Of a DNA stretch of 64,000 nt, positions 51,171-60,132 are shown in pieces (positions within the stretch are counted from its first letter, which is position 1; each line of letters begins with the position of its first letter). This DNA is from Ascidiaceihabitans sp023955215. GTDB taxonomy: Bacteria; Pseudomonadota; Alphaproteobacteria; Rhodobacterales; Rhodobacteraceae. The notes beneath the pieces are model-generated. The model saw only the letters and a program-made list of their open reading frames with translations, was not told the DNA's origin and made no database searches. Both the position numbers and the translations under genes were made by a program. The stretch covers positions 186,001-250,000 of the forward strand of contig CALSPX010000011.1 in NCBI GenBank assembly GCA_943788345.1, read 5' to 3'.

Positions 51171-51190
51171 GGAGGGTTTTTGGACCCTCC
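51171..51190 (-). terminator. Stem-loop after metZ
   Basis: A 7-bp stem GGAGGGT / ACCCTCC (51171-51177 with 51184-51190) with a six-base loop, 32 bp beyond the metZ stop. The T-run after it is missing, so it may be a weak terminator or RNA 3' protector; it also lies upstream of folE2. Confidence 0.45.
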
Positions 51191-51221
51191 CGCGTCGGTT
51201 TTACGACTTGGACTGTCGTGC

Positions 51222-52406
51222 TTACTGCGCAGCCTCAATAGCCTGCAAGATGTCAGCAATCAGATCGTCAGTGTCCTCAATCCCGATTGAGATTCGGACA
51301 AGGCCATCGGTGATTCCCAACAGGGCCTTTTGATCCTGTGGCAAGCGTTGGTGTGTAGTCGTAGCTGGGTGCGTCAGGATTGTTTTTGCATCACCTAGGT
51401 TGTTGGAGATGATCGCAATCTTGGCCGCGTTCAGGAACTTGAATGAAGCTTCGCGCCCACCTTTGAGTTCAATGGCGAGCATGGTGCCGCCTTTGCCCAT
51501 CTGTTCTGCAACCAATGCAGATTGTGGGTGATCAGTTAGGCCCGGATAAATAACGCGCTCCAACGCGACATGCCCTTGAAGACGTGTTGCCAATGCGTGT
51601 GCGGTTGTCGTTTGTGCACGAACGCGTAGGTCCATTGTCTCTAAGCCTTTAAGGTGAAGCCAAGCGGTGAAGGGCGACATAGAGCCGCCTGTGTGTTTCA
51701 TGTAAGGTTCAAGCGTACCACGGATGTAGTCGCGGCTGCCCAAGACGATGCCGCCCAATGCGCGGCCTTGGCCGTCGATGTGTTTTGTTGTGGAATACAC
51801 AACAACATCGGCACCTTGGGCAAAGGCGTTTGAATAAACTGGGGTTGCGAATACATTATCGACAACAACCAACGCGCCATTGGCGTGGGCAATCTCAGAT
51901 ACAGATTTAATGTCGATCACTTCGAGTGTTGGGTTGGACATGGATTCAAAGAACACGACATCCGTTTCAGATGTGATCGCCTGTTTCCATTCATCCAGAT
52001 TGGTGCCGTCAACAAAGGTTACGTCAACGCCATAGCGTGTCAAAATATTTTCGAGCACATAAAGACATGACCCAAATAGTGCGCGTGAGGACACAACTTT
52101 GTCGCCTGCCTTGAGCATAGACATCAGGGCACCAGAAACCGCAGCCATTCCAGACGCTGTGGCAAAGCTGTCTTCGGCACCTTCAAGGGCGGCAACGCGG
52201 TCTTCGAACATTTTGACTGTTGGATTGCCGTAACGTGCGTAGATGAATTCGTCTGGACCGGCTTCTTCAAAGCGCGCGGCGGCGTCTTCAGCGGTGTCGT
52301 ACACAAACCCTTGGGTTAAAAAGATTGCCTCTGACACTTCACCGTATTGGCTGCGGCGGGTGCCGGCATGTACGGCTTTGGTCCGTGGGTTCCATTCATC
52401 AGTCAT
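51222..52406 (-). CDS. metZ: O-succinylhomoserine sulfhydrylase
   Basis: 394 residues, PLP enzyme that makes homocysteine from O-succinylhomoserine and sulfide. YSTTKHIDGQGRALGG holds the PLP lysine; YARYGNPTVKMFEDRVAALEGAE and the SGMAAVSG loop are typical of the Cys/Met-metabolism family, and HPATTTHQRL near the C-terminus is the MetZ mark. The ATG at 52404-52406 follows GGAGAAG; the earlier frame start at 52418 lies in the leader. It is preceded by a SAM-II riboswitch. Confidence 0.93.
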   Translation of the reverse strand: MTDEWNPRTKAVHAGTRRSQYGEVSEAIFLTQGFVYDTAEDAAARFEEAGPDEFIYARYGNPTVKMFEDRVAALEGAEDSFATASGMAAVSGALMSMLKAGDKVVSSRALFGSCLYVLENILTRYGVDVTFVDGTNLDEWKQAITSETDVVFFESMSNPTLEVIDIKSVSEIAHANGALVVVDNVFATPVYSNAFAQGADVVVYSTTKHIDGQGRALGGIVLGSRDYIRGTLEPYMKHTGGSMSPFTAWLHLKGLETMDLRVRAQTTTAHALATRLQGHVALERVIYPGLTDHPQSALVAEQMGKGGTMLAIELKGGREASFKFLNAAKIAIISNNLGDAKTILTHPATTTHQRLPQDQKALLGITDGLVRISIGIEDTDDLIADILQAIEAAQ

Positions 52407-52441
52407 AGTCTTCTCCATGGGCCTGAAAATGGGTTGGCCAC

Positions 52442-52479
52442 AAAAAAACCCCCGAACGCATGGTCAAGCGAAGGGAGGC
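52442..52479 (-). terminator. Terminator-like hairpin between the SAM-II aptamer and metZ
   Basis: On the minus strand GCCTCCC, a short internal loop and CGC can pair with GCG and GGGGG, followed by seven T (52448-52442). The stem is imperfect (five pairs, an internal loop, then three pairs). An alternative pairing GGTCA at the aptamer end with TGACC inside this hairpin would break it, so it may be ligand-switched. Confidence 0.5.
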
Positions 52480-52488
52480 TTCATCCTG

Positions 52489-52546
52489 ACCTTTTAGCGG
52501 TACTTGTTTAACGTGGCCCGCAATCCGGTAACAAATCGCCACGGTG
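52489..52546 (-). ncRNA. SAM-II riboswitch upstream of metZ
   Basis: The leader matches the SAM-II aptamer: stem P1 CGTGGC/GCCACG (52543-52538 with 52517-52512), the loop containing GATTTGTTACCGGATTGC, a pseudoknot GCGG (52521-52518) with CCGC (52500-52497), and the conserved GCTAAAAGG at the 3' end. S-adenosylmethionine binding would switch off metZ. It is separated from the start codon by about 80 bases that include a terminator-like hairpin. Confidence 0.85.
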
Positions 52547-52604
52547 TTGATCTACGCCCCAGTGGGGCGAAGGTCAAGTTTAGCAGGGGACAATCACAGC
52601 AATG

Positions 52605-53228
52605 TTAGCTTTTGTCGCTGCTTTCTTCATCGGTGCTGTAGGTCTGGAGCAACTTGCTTTGGGTCATGAAGAACCCGAACATTGCCAGCGTTAGGCCAAA
52701 GGTTTTGAAGTAGACCCACGTTTCTGTGCTGGATGTACGCCAAATCAATTCGTTCAAAATGGCGAGGCCAAAGAAGAAGATCATCAAGCGTTTGGTCAGG
52801 ATCATCCAACCTGCGTCTTGCAATGGCATCATACCTTCCATGACGTATTGAAGGTATGAGCTGCCGCGCAGTAATCCAAACCCCAATGTCGCGCCAAAGA
52901 GGAGATAGATCATCGTTGGCTTCATCTTGATGAAACGATCATCATTCAGCCAAACAGTCATACCACCAAAGAGCACAACCATCACCAGCGTGGCGATTTG
53001 CATTCTGGAAAGTTTCCCGGTCAGGAACCAAAGCAGGCCAGTTGTTGCGATCAACAAAAGAACAAAACCAGCGGTTACAAGGATGAAACCGTCGTATTCT
53101 GTGCCTGAGATTGTGTAGACGTTGTCCTTCATGCGCATGTAGGCGATGAAAAACAGTACAATTGGGCCCATTTCAAGCAATAGCTTAACGAACGGATTGA
53201 TTTCTTTTCCAGATGTTTCTGTGCTCAT
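52605..53228 (-). CDS. yciB: Inner-membrane septation-type protein YciB/IspZ
   Basis: 207 residues with about five to six membrane helices. FVKLLLEMGPIVLFFIAYMRM opens the family pattern, MKPTMIYLLFGATLGFGLL and WMILTKRLMIFFFGLAILNELIWR are its inner repeats. Members act in cell-envelope and septum integrity. The ATG at 53226-53228 is used because a longer frame would run into the EamA gene. It lies 19 bp after that gene. Confidence 0.88.
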   Translation of the reverse strand: MSTETSGKEINPFVKLLLEMGPIVLFFIAYMRMKDNVYTISGTEYDGFILVTAGFVLLLIATTGLLWFLTGKLSRMQIATLVMVVLFGGMTVWLNDDRFIKMKPTMIYLLFGATLGFGLLRGSSYLQYVMEGMMPLQDAGWMILTKRLMIFFFGLAILNELIWRTSSTETWVYFKTFGLTLAMFGFFMTQSKLLQTYSTDEESSDKS

Positions 53229-53247
53229 GTCTGCTCCTGTTGCGGTA

Positions 53248-54150
53248 TTAACCGCCCATTTCAACTATAACGGCACCTAACGCGATCAACGCCATCAGTG
53301 CAATCCGGCGTGGGCCAACTGTTTCTTTTAGCACCAGCCAGCCGATCAATGCGGCAAAGACGGTGGATGTCTCGCGAAGGACGGCGGCCTCGCCAACTTT
53401 GTCCAAGCGTGTGGCCATCATGATTGACCCAAAGCTAAGGAATGCGATGAGTCCGCCCGCAAATCCACGCAACATCAACGGTGGAAGGGCAGGAGGGTTT
53501 TCCATTTTGAGCCAGCGGCGGATGGCGATTGGCGGCATTGTGATCCCATCAATCATGAAGAACCATGCCAAAAATGTGAAGGGATTGGCCGTCGCGCGAA
53601 TGCCGTAGGCGTCATAGGTGGTGTAAAGTGCCACGAACAACCCTGTCAGTACCGCAAGCCCAAGTGCGGCGTGCAGGGTGTCACGCTCTGCACTAAGGTA
53701 TCTCAGGTTGTAGATGGCGAGCCCGAAAATACCCGCCATCAAGGTGGCAACACCCAACCATTGTATAAGTGTGAAGCTTTCGGAAAAGACAAAATATGCG
53801 CCGATGACTGCGAACAATGGGCCTGTGCCACGCACAACGGGGTAAACCACTGTGTAAGCCCCTTTGGTGTAGGCCCAAGCCTGCAACAGTTTGTAGATGA
53901 CATGGATGACCCAAACGATAGCAAAGATCGGCCACATGTGGGGTTCGGGCCAAGGCACCACAAACAAGGCAAAGGGCGCGGCCATGATGCCATAGCTGAA
54001 ATCGATAGCGCCGCGTGTGAGCCACGGGTCGTGCCGTCCTTTTTGCAGCGCACCAAAAACGGCGTGCAGAAATGCAGCAAGGATCGCGAGGTAAAGAGCA
54101 ACTTGATGGCCCGTTTGCGTGCCCTCAATGCTGATCAACCATTCGGTCAT
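53248..54150 (-). CDS. EamA/DMT family transporter (third)
   Basis: 300 residues, ten predicted helices. The N-terminal half has QAWAYTKGAYTVVYPVVRGTGPLFAVIGA and the second half TRLDKVGEAAVLRETSTVFAALIGWLVLKETVGPRR, the EamA signature. It is more divergent from the 34.9-36.8 kb pair. ATGA overlap with ftsY and the 19-bp gap to yciB indicate one operon. Substrate unknown. Confidence 0.83.
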   Translation of the reverse strand: MTEWLISIEGTQTGHQVALYLAILAAFLHAVFGALQKGRHDPWLTRGAIDFSYGIMAAPFALFVVPWPEPHMWPIFAIVWVIHVIYKLLQAWAYTKGAYTVVYPVVRGTGPLFAVIGAYFVFSESFTLIQWLGVATLMAGIFGLAIYNLRYLSAERDTLHAALGLAVLTGLFVALYTTYDAYGIRATANPFTFLAWFFMIDGITMPPIAIRRWLKMENPPALPPLMLRGFAGGLIAFLSFGSIMMATRLDKVGEAAVLRETSTVFAALIGWLVLKETVGPRRIALMALIALGAVIVEMGG

Positions 54151-55358
54151 TCGATGTGCGCACCTGTGAGGGCAGCGGCGAACTCTTCTGGATCGAACGG
54201 GGAAAGGTCATCGATTTGCTCGCCCACGCCAATCGCGTGGATGGGCAGGCCGAACTTATCAGCGAGTGAAACAAGCACACCACCTTTGGCTGTACCATCC
54301 AGCTTGGTCATGACCAAGCCAGAAACATCAGACACTTCTTGGAATACCTTAACTTGGTTCACGGCGTTTTGACCTGTGGTGGCATCCAGAACCAGCAATG
54401 TGTTGTGCGGTGCTGTTTCGTCTTTTTTGCGAATGACGCGCACGATTTTTTCCAGCTCTTCCATGAGGTCGCCGCGGTTTTGAAGGCGTCCTGCGGTATC
54501 GATCAACAATAGGTCAGCGCCGTCTTCATGCGCTTTGGTCATCGCATCATACGCAAGGCTGGCAGGATCGGACCCTTCGGGTGCCGTTAGAACAGGAACA
54601 CCTGCGCGTTCGCCCCACACCTGTAATTGTTCGACTGCGGCGGCGCGAAATGTATCACCCGCAGCAATAACAACGTTCTTACCGGCGGCGCGGAATTGGC
54701 TAGCCAGCTTGCCGATTGTTGTGGTTTTGCCTGATCCGTTCACACCAACGACCAAAACCACCTGTGGCGTCTTTGGATAGATCGGCAATGGACGGGCGAT
54801 GGGTTCCATAATGCGGGCGATTTCAGCGGCAAGAAGCGATTTTATCTCGTCCACTGACAGCTTTTTGCCCATGCGGCCTTCGGCCATGTTGGCTGTGACA
54901 CGCAGGGCCGTATCAACGCCCATATCTGTAGAAATCAGCAATTCTTCGAGTTGTTCCAGCATCTCGTCGTCGAGAACGCGGCGGACAACCTCTTTGGTTT
55001 CGCCTTGGCCAAATATGCGACCCAATATGCCTGATTTTTTGGCTGTGGGTGCAGGTTTGGGGGCCGGTTCGGGGACAGGTGTTGGTACGGGTTCCGGTGC
55101 TGCTTCTACTGGCGCAACTGGTGGCGTTCCAACAACGGGTTCCGGTGCGGGCTCTTCGATCTCAGGTTCTGGAACAACTTCGACAGTGGGCTCAACTACG
55201 ACCTCAATTTCAGGCTCAACCACGTCTTGAGGAGGTGCAGGCGTTTCGACAACAACGGCTTCTTCAGCGCTGTTATCTTGAACGATCGCCTCTAGCCCTT
55301 CATCTATCTTTGCAGATGATTTAAATAAACGGTCTTTGAGTTTACTGAAAAACGCCAT
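54147..55358 (-). CDS. ftsY: Signal recognition particle receptor FtsY
   Basis: 403 residues. Docks SRP-bound ribosomes at the membrane. An acidic, Pro-rich A domain (1-105) precedes the NG GTPase: VGVNGSGKTTTIGKLASQ (G1), DTFRAAAVEQLQVW (G2), LLIDTAGRLQNR (G3), TKLDGTAKGG (G4). Length and order are normal. The ATG is at 55356-55358. Confidence 0.95.
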   Translation of the reverse strand: MAFFSKLKDRLFKSSAKIDEGLEAIVQDNSAEEAVVVETPAPPQDVVEPEIEVVVEPTVEVVPEPEIEEPAPEPVVGTPPVAPVEAAPEPVPTPVPEPAPKPAPTAKKSGILGRIFGQGETKEVVRRVLDDEMLEQLEELLISTDMGVDTALRVTANMAEGRMGKKLSVDEIKSLLAAEIARIMEPIARPLPIYPKTPQVVLVVGVNGSGKTTTIGKLASQFRAAGKNVVIAAGDTFRAAAVEQLQVWGERAGVPVLTAPEGSDPASLAYDAMTKAHEDGADLLLIDTAGRLQNRGDLMEELEKIVRVIRKKDETAPHNTLLVLDATTGQNAVNQVKVFQEVSDVSGLVMTKLDGTAKGGVLVSLADKFGLPIHAIGVGEQIDDLSPFDPEEFAAALTGAHIE

Positions 55359-55405
55359 TTTACTTCCGATACTTGTTTCACATCACCTAATACGGCGAGA
55401 GCGCT

Positions 55406-56326
55406 ATGAAAAGAGTTCAGATGAAACGAACTCTGTATGCAAGCGTTATTGCAGGGTTTTGTGCGATGATCCCTGGTGTTTTGCTGGCCAATGCCCCGGG
55501 AACCATGTGCAGTTTGGCCCAATCAGGGCAGGTTGATTGCATTCGCCCCGACCATTTCACCTATGATTTGTGCCAGCAAATCGAGAACGTCAGCCGCAAT
55601 AACGGCATTGATCCGGGATTTTTCGCGCGTTTGCTGTGGCAAGAAAGCCGATTTGATCCAAACGCACTGAGCCAAGCAGGGGCACAAGGGATTGCGCAAT
55701 TCATGCCTCAAACGGCCAAATTACGCGGCCTACCTGACAGCTATAATCCAGCCCAAGCGATTGAGCGCTCCGCCAACTATTTGGGGTAGCTGCAGCGTAC
55801 CTATGGCAATGCTGGCCTAGCGGCGGTTGCCTATAATGGGGGCGAAGGGCGTGCAAACGGGTTCACGAAAGAGGGTAAGGGGCTTGCCAGTGAGACAGTG
55901 AACTATGTGCCAATCATCACGGGGTTAAGTGCTGAACGTTGGCGCGATGATCCACCAAAGGCGCATGATTTTCGCCTAGATGGGGACACGCCATTTTTGC
56001 AAAGCTGTTTGAACCTCGCCAAAGATCGCAGATTAACCAGATTGTCGCCACCGGGCCCCAAGCACAAAGCGTGGGGCGTGCAGCTGGCATTTGGGCGTAC
56101 AAAATCTGAGGCAAAGGCGAAGGTTGCGCGATTGCGCAGCAGTTGCCGTGCGTTGGTGAAGTCAGAAAAGACGCACTATTTGTCGATCAAATCGCGGGTG
56201 CAGGGCAAACCGGCCTACGTTATGGCGCGCATTGGGCGAAACACAAAAGACGCTGCAACCACCCTATGCCGCAAAATCAGCAGCAGAGGGTGTTCGTGCA
56301 AGGTTTATAAGAACAAGGTTGATTAG
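55406..56326 (+). pseudogene. Lytic transglycosylase with in-frame TAG (broken)
   Basis: A secreted lytic murein transglycosylase with a C-terminal SPOR-like domain. The first part (to 55786) has a signal peptide, the catalytic-Glu segment LLWQESRFDPNALSQAGAQGIAQFM and ERSANYLG, then TAG at 55787-55789. The same frame continues without other breaks: LQRTYGNAGLAAVAYNGGEGRANG, then KAWGVQLAFGRTKSEAKAKV (SPOR-like). The codon changed was probably a sense codon such as TGG or CAG; I see no slippery sequence. The Glu and substrate cleft are before the stop. An ATG at 55421 is a second start choice. Confidence 0.82.
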
Positions 56327-58020
56327 ATCTCGTCTGCGAAGTGCTGCATTGTCAGTTTGATCGGGTTTGGTGCTGCTTGTCCTAGACCGCAGATAGAGGC
56401 ATCTGTCATTGCCGTACACAGTTCGGTCAACAGCGGCTGATCCCATGTTTCGGATTGCATCAGCTGCACTGCTTTTCCACACCCAACGCGGCAGGGTGTG
56501 CATTGCCCACAGCTTTCGTCCTCAAAGAAGCGTAGCATGTTCAGGGCCGCATCACGGGCGCGATCCTTTTGGGACAAGACAACAACAGCCGCAGAACCAA
56601 TGAAGGTGCCGTGTGGTTGTAGTGTGTCGAAATCAAGCGGGATGTCGTTCATTGACGCAGGCAACAGACCGGATGACGGGCCGCCTGGTTGGTATGCTTT
56701 GAACTCATGCCCATCCGCCATGCCACCAGCGGCGGCAATGATGTCAGTGATGGTTGAACCTGCGGGCAACAAGTAAACGCCGCCCTTTGCCACACGACCA
56801 GAAATGGAGTAGCTGCGCAAACCTTTGCGGCCATTCAGTTCGGTTGTGTTCAGGCATTCTGGACCTTCGCGGCAAATTTTCGCGATCCAGTAAAGTGTTT
56901 CGACGTTGTGTACCAAGGTGGGTTGGCCGAAAATACCCACTTGCGCCACGAACGGTGGGCGATGACGTGGCATACCACGTTTGCCTTCAATGCTTTCGAT
57001 CATCGCGGATTCTTCACCGCAGATATAGGCACCAGCACCGCGGCGCACTTCGATATAACCTGCGTCAACTATGCCGGAGTCTTCGAGTGCTTTTATTTCG
57101 CGCGCCAAAATTTCCAAGACAGCGGGGTATTCATCACGCATGTAGATATAGGCGCGATCTGCCTCGACGGCCCACGCTGCGATCAACATCCCCTCTAAAA
57201 ACAGATGCGGTGTGCGCTCTAGGTAGTAGCGGTCTTTGAACGTGCCTGGTTCGCCTTCATCCCCGTTCACGGCGATATAGCGTGGTCCTGCGTTGCCACG
57301 TACAAAGCCCCATTTGGTGCCTGCCGGGAAACCCGCACCACCAAGGCCGCGCAAACCGCTTTCCTTGATCTTGGCCTGAACGTCTTCCCAATTGCCGTTT
57401 GCACGCAGGTCTTTGAGGGCAGCGTAACCCCCTTCAGCTGCGTAGTCGGCATGGGTTTCGTATGTCGGGATATGGGCGTGGGTGTCATCAGCTGCGATGG
57501 CCGCCTCGACTTTTTCGAACGTCGCGTTGTCGATGTGGTTGTGGCCGATTTCCAAAACAGGCGCGGTGTCACAACGGCCCATGCAAGGGGCGCGCAAGAC
57601 GCGTACCTCTTCAGGGTTCAGACCGTCCTCAAGGGCAGATTTCAGTGCCTGTGCACCAGCAAGTTCGCATGACAGTGAATCACAGACACGGATTGTCAGG
57701 GCAGGCGGAGGCGTGTCGGCTTCTTTGACCACATCAAAGTGTGCGTAAAAGGTGGCGACTTCGTAGACTTCGGCCATGGACATGCGCATTTCTTCGGCCA
57801 ACGCACGAAGGTGCGCCGCGCTGAGGTGGCCATAGGTATCTTGGATCTTGTGCAGGTGTTCGATCAATAAATCCGCACGGCGTGGTTCTGTGCCAAGCAA
57901 TGCTTTGACTTCGTCCCATGCCTGATCGGTCAATTGGCGGCCTTTGGTGTGGTGACGCCCTTTGCCTTTGCCCGATTTCCAAACGCCATCGCCGTGTTTT
58001 TTCGATGTATCAGTGGCCAT
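56323..58020 (-). CDS. NuoE-NuoF fusion flavoprotein (FdsB/NADH-oxidoreductase type)
   Basis: 565 residues. An N-terminal NuoE-like thioredoxin fold (about 40-155, with CDSLSCELAG and APCMGRCDTAP giving 2Fe-2S cysteines) is fused to NuoF: GLRGLGGAGFPAGTKW (NAD/FMN), NGDEGEPGTFKDRYYLE and ICGEESAMIESIEGKRGMPRHRPPF, and a 4Fe-4S site ESCGQCTPCRVGC. This resembles the NAD-reducing beta part of formate dehydrogenase or hydrogenase. No catalytic alpha subunit is next to it. The ATG at 58018-58020 has GGAG upstream. Confidence 0.85.
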   Translation of the reverse strand: MATDTSKKHGDGVWKSGKGKGRHHTKGRQLTDQAWDEVKALLGTEPRRADLLIEHLHKIQDTYGHLSAAHLRALAEEMRMSMAEVYEVATFYAHFDVVKEADTPPPALTIRVCDSLSCELAGAQALKSALEDGLNPEEVRVLRAPCMGRCDTAPVLEIGHNHIDNATFEKVEAAIAADDTHAHIPTYETHADYAAEGGYAALKDLRANGNWEDVQAKIKESGLRGLGGAGFPAGTKWGFVRGNAGPRYIAVNGDEGEPGTFKDRYYLERTPHLFLEGMLIAAWAVEADRAYIYMRDEYPAVLEILAREIKALEDSGIVDAGYIEVRRGAGAYICGEESAMIESIEGKRGMPRHRPPFVAQVGIFGQPTLVHNVETLYWIAKICREGPECLNTTELNGRKGLRSYSISGRVAKGGVYLLPAGSTITDIIAAAGGMADGHEFKAYQPGGPSSGLLPASMNDIPLDFDTLQPHGTFIGSAAVVVLSQKDRARDAALNMLRFFEDESCGQCTPCRVGCGKAVQLMQSETWDQPLLTELCTAMTDASICGLGQAAPNPIKLTMQHFADEI

Positions 58021-58255
58021 GTGCTGTCTCCGCATGCAAAGTCGATCAAGAATTGAGGGTTTGGTAGCAGGATTTGGTTGGTTGATTACCCTCAAAAACG
58101 ACAGTTCAGGGCGGGTTTCAGATCACTTGGCATTGGCTTTGTCGTGAATGGGCTGCAAGGTTTCCTAAAGTAAACGGCAGGCCGGGGTGTTTTCATTGCT
58201 TAATGTTAAGAACCGAGGTCTAAAAGGCGTACAAATAATTGAGAGCTCTTAGAAT

Positions 58256-59281
58256 ATGCGCCCGATGATAATCTTTGCATTTGCCAGCCTTTTTCCCGCG
58301 CTACTGCTGGTTCTAGCCTGTGTATTTGGTGGCGTATTGCCATTGGCCAGTGTCTTTAGCATTACCGTTTTGGTTTTCATTTTGGATAGAATTACGAGCG
58401 CCGAACCCATCGAAGTCACTAACGACAACGGGCATAGTTTGTCGCTGTTGATTGGTGTTGCGCATTTCGTCGTTTTGGCGACGTGTGTTTGGGGCATCGC
58501 ACAAGCAGGCTATTTGTCGACATTGGATAAGGTTTTGATCTTTATCGGTGCAGGGTTGTGGTTTGGCCAAGTCTCCAACTCCAACGCACATGAGTTGATC
58601 CATAGATCTTCACGCGGACCGCGCCGGTTGGGTATCGCTATTTATTGCTCGCTTTTGTTTGGGCATCACGCCAGCGCCCACCCTAAAGTGCATCATGTTC
58701 ACGCGGCGACGGATCGTGATCCAAATTCTGCGCGATCTGGCGAAGGTTTCTATCGCTTTTTAATTCGGGCATGGGTGGGTGGCTTTCAAGAGGGACTGAT
58801 GGCCGAAAACATGGCACGTGCCGGCGCAAAACAAGTGCTGTCGCGCGGTTCTCATCCTTATATTGGATACATAACAGGTGGAATTCTAACTGTTTTGGCC
58901 TCTTTAGTCATTGGTGGTTTTGCAGGGCTAGGCGCATTGCTTGCTATCGCAGCCTATGCTCAGATCCAGTTGTTTCTTTCCGATTACGTCCAGCACTACG
59001 GCCTTCGGCGAAAGATGTTGGAGAATGGTCGTTTTGAACCTATCGGCCCAAACCATTCATGGAATGCGCCACATTGGTATTCCAGCGCGATGATGTTGAA
59101 TGCGCCGCGCCATTCTGATCACCACACACGGCCAAGCCGCAGCTTTCCATCCTTGGAGTTGGATGAAAGCACAATGCCAATCCTACCCCAGCCGTTGCCT
59201 GTGATGGCTTGTTTGGCCTTGGTGCCAAATATCTGGTGCAGGGTAATGGACCGCCGTGTAGCAAAGTGGATGACCCATTAG
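58256..59281 (+). CDS. alkB: Alkane 1-monooxygenase (AlkB type)
   Basis: 341 residues, integral membrane diiron enzyme that hydroxylates alkanes at the terminal carbon. The three histidine boxes are present: HELIH, HHASAHPKVHHVH, and NAPRHSDHH, together with VQHYGL between the second and third. Helices at about 4-24, 27-45, 60-80, 90-105 and 200-235. It needs electrons from a rubredoxin, which is not in the window; the 46051 ferredoxin is not an obvious substitute. It ends directly at the next ATG. Confidence 0.9.
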   Translation: MRPMIIFAFASLFPALLLVLACVFGGVLPLASVFSITVLVFILDRITSAEPIEVTNDNGHSLSLLIGVAHFVVLATCVWGIAQAGYLSTLDKVLIFIGAGLWFGQVSNSNAHELIHRSSRGPRRLGIAIYCSLLFGHHASAHPKVHHVHAATDRDPNSARSGEGFYRFLIRAWVGGFQEGLMAENMARAGAKQVLSRGSHPYIGYITGGILTVLASLVIGGFAGLGALLAIAAYAQIQLFLSDYVQHYGLRRKMLENGRFEPIGPNHSWNAPHWYSSAMMLNAPRHSDHHTRPSRSFPSLELDESTMPILPQPLPVMACLALVPNIWCRVMDRRVAKWMTH

Positions 59282-59695
59282 ATGACGTGTTTGACCAAAC
59301 TGATTTTGCGGGCTGCGCTAACGGTCTGTCTTTTGGTGGGCGCAACTGCAAATGCTGAAACAATGAGCGCTGCGGAGTTTGACGCCTATACAAAAGGCAA
59401 AACGCTGTTTTTTGGCCAAACAGGCAAACCATATGGGGCAGAGCGATATCTGGAAAATCGTCGGGTTCAGTGGTCATTTTTGGATGGCATCTGCAAGGAT
59501 GGTTATTGGTATGAAGAGGCGGGCGAGATTTGCTTCGTATATGAGGATAAAAACACGCCTCAATGTTGGACATTTGAAGAAGGTCAAAACGGTTTGATTG
59601 CGCGTTTTAGTGGTGATCCGCAGAAAGTTGACCTGTATGAAGCGCAAGATACAGATCAGGAAATGATCTGTTTAGGGCCTGAAGTAGGGGTTTGA
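59282..59695 (+). CDS. Small secreted protein of unknown function, coupled to alkB
   Basis: 137 residues. A signal peptide (about 1-25, cleavage near ANA) is followed by GKTLFFGQTGKPYGAERYLENRRVQW and a core with four cysteines: GICKDGYWYEEAGEICFVYE, TPQCWTF and MICLGP, probably two disulfides. Unidentified but resembling conserved alphaproteobacterial secreted proteins. It starts right after the alkB stop with no gap, so it is likely co-expressed. Confidence 0.65.
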   Translation: MTCLTKLILRAALTVCLLVGATANAETMSAAEFDAYTKGKTLFFGQTGKPYGAERYLENRRVQWSFLDGICKDGYWYEEAGEICFVYEDKNTPQCWTFEEGQNGLIARFSGDPQKVDLYEAQDTDQEMICLGPEVGV

Positions 59696-59842
59696 ATCGC
59701 ACAGGTTGTTCCAACGCCCACGCAGCCCTTCACTGAGTGAGCAGCGGCTATGCGCATTCAGCATTGGTAACTTAGGGCGCTACATTTTAATTGAAACACA
59801 CGGGATGGGCCCGTCATTCGAAGATTTCGAAAAGGTTTCAAA

Positions 59843-60070
59843 ATGTCAGTACAATCTACAAATGCACCAATCTACTTTGGTGGCTTCACAGCAGCAATTT
59901 CTTCATTCTTTGTAAACATGATCGAAAATAGCGCGATGGCACGTTCCGCCGAAGTGCGCAGCGAACAGATCGCCGCATTGAATGCCAAGTCTGACGAAGA
60001 GCTTGCAGCTATGCGTCTAAACCGTAGCGACATTGCGCTGCATGTTTTTCGCGATCGTTTGTACATCTAA
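59843..60070 (+). CDS. Small DUF1127-like protein
   Basis: 75 residues. The C-terminal part NAKSDEELAAMRLNRSDIALHVFRDRLYI resembles the small DUF1127-type helical proteins (x-L-x-x-M-G-I-x-R-x-D-I). RBS AAAGG at 59831. Role unknown; it precedes trkH. Confidence 0.65.
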   Translation: MSVQSTNAPIYFGGFTAAISSFFVNMIENSAMARSAEVRSEQIAALNAKSDEELAAMRLNRSDIALHVFRDRLYI

Positions 60071-60132
60071 GACAGCCAATTCTACCACTCACGGTATTGA
60101 CAGTGGACGCGGGTCGGGCCAACGCTGCGGCT

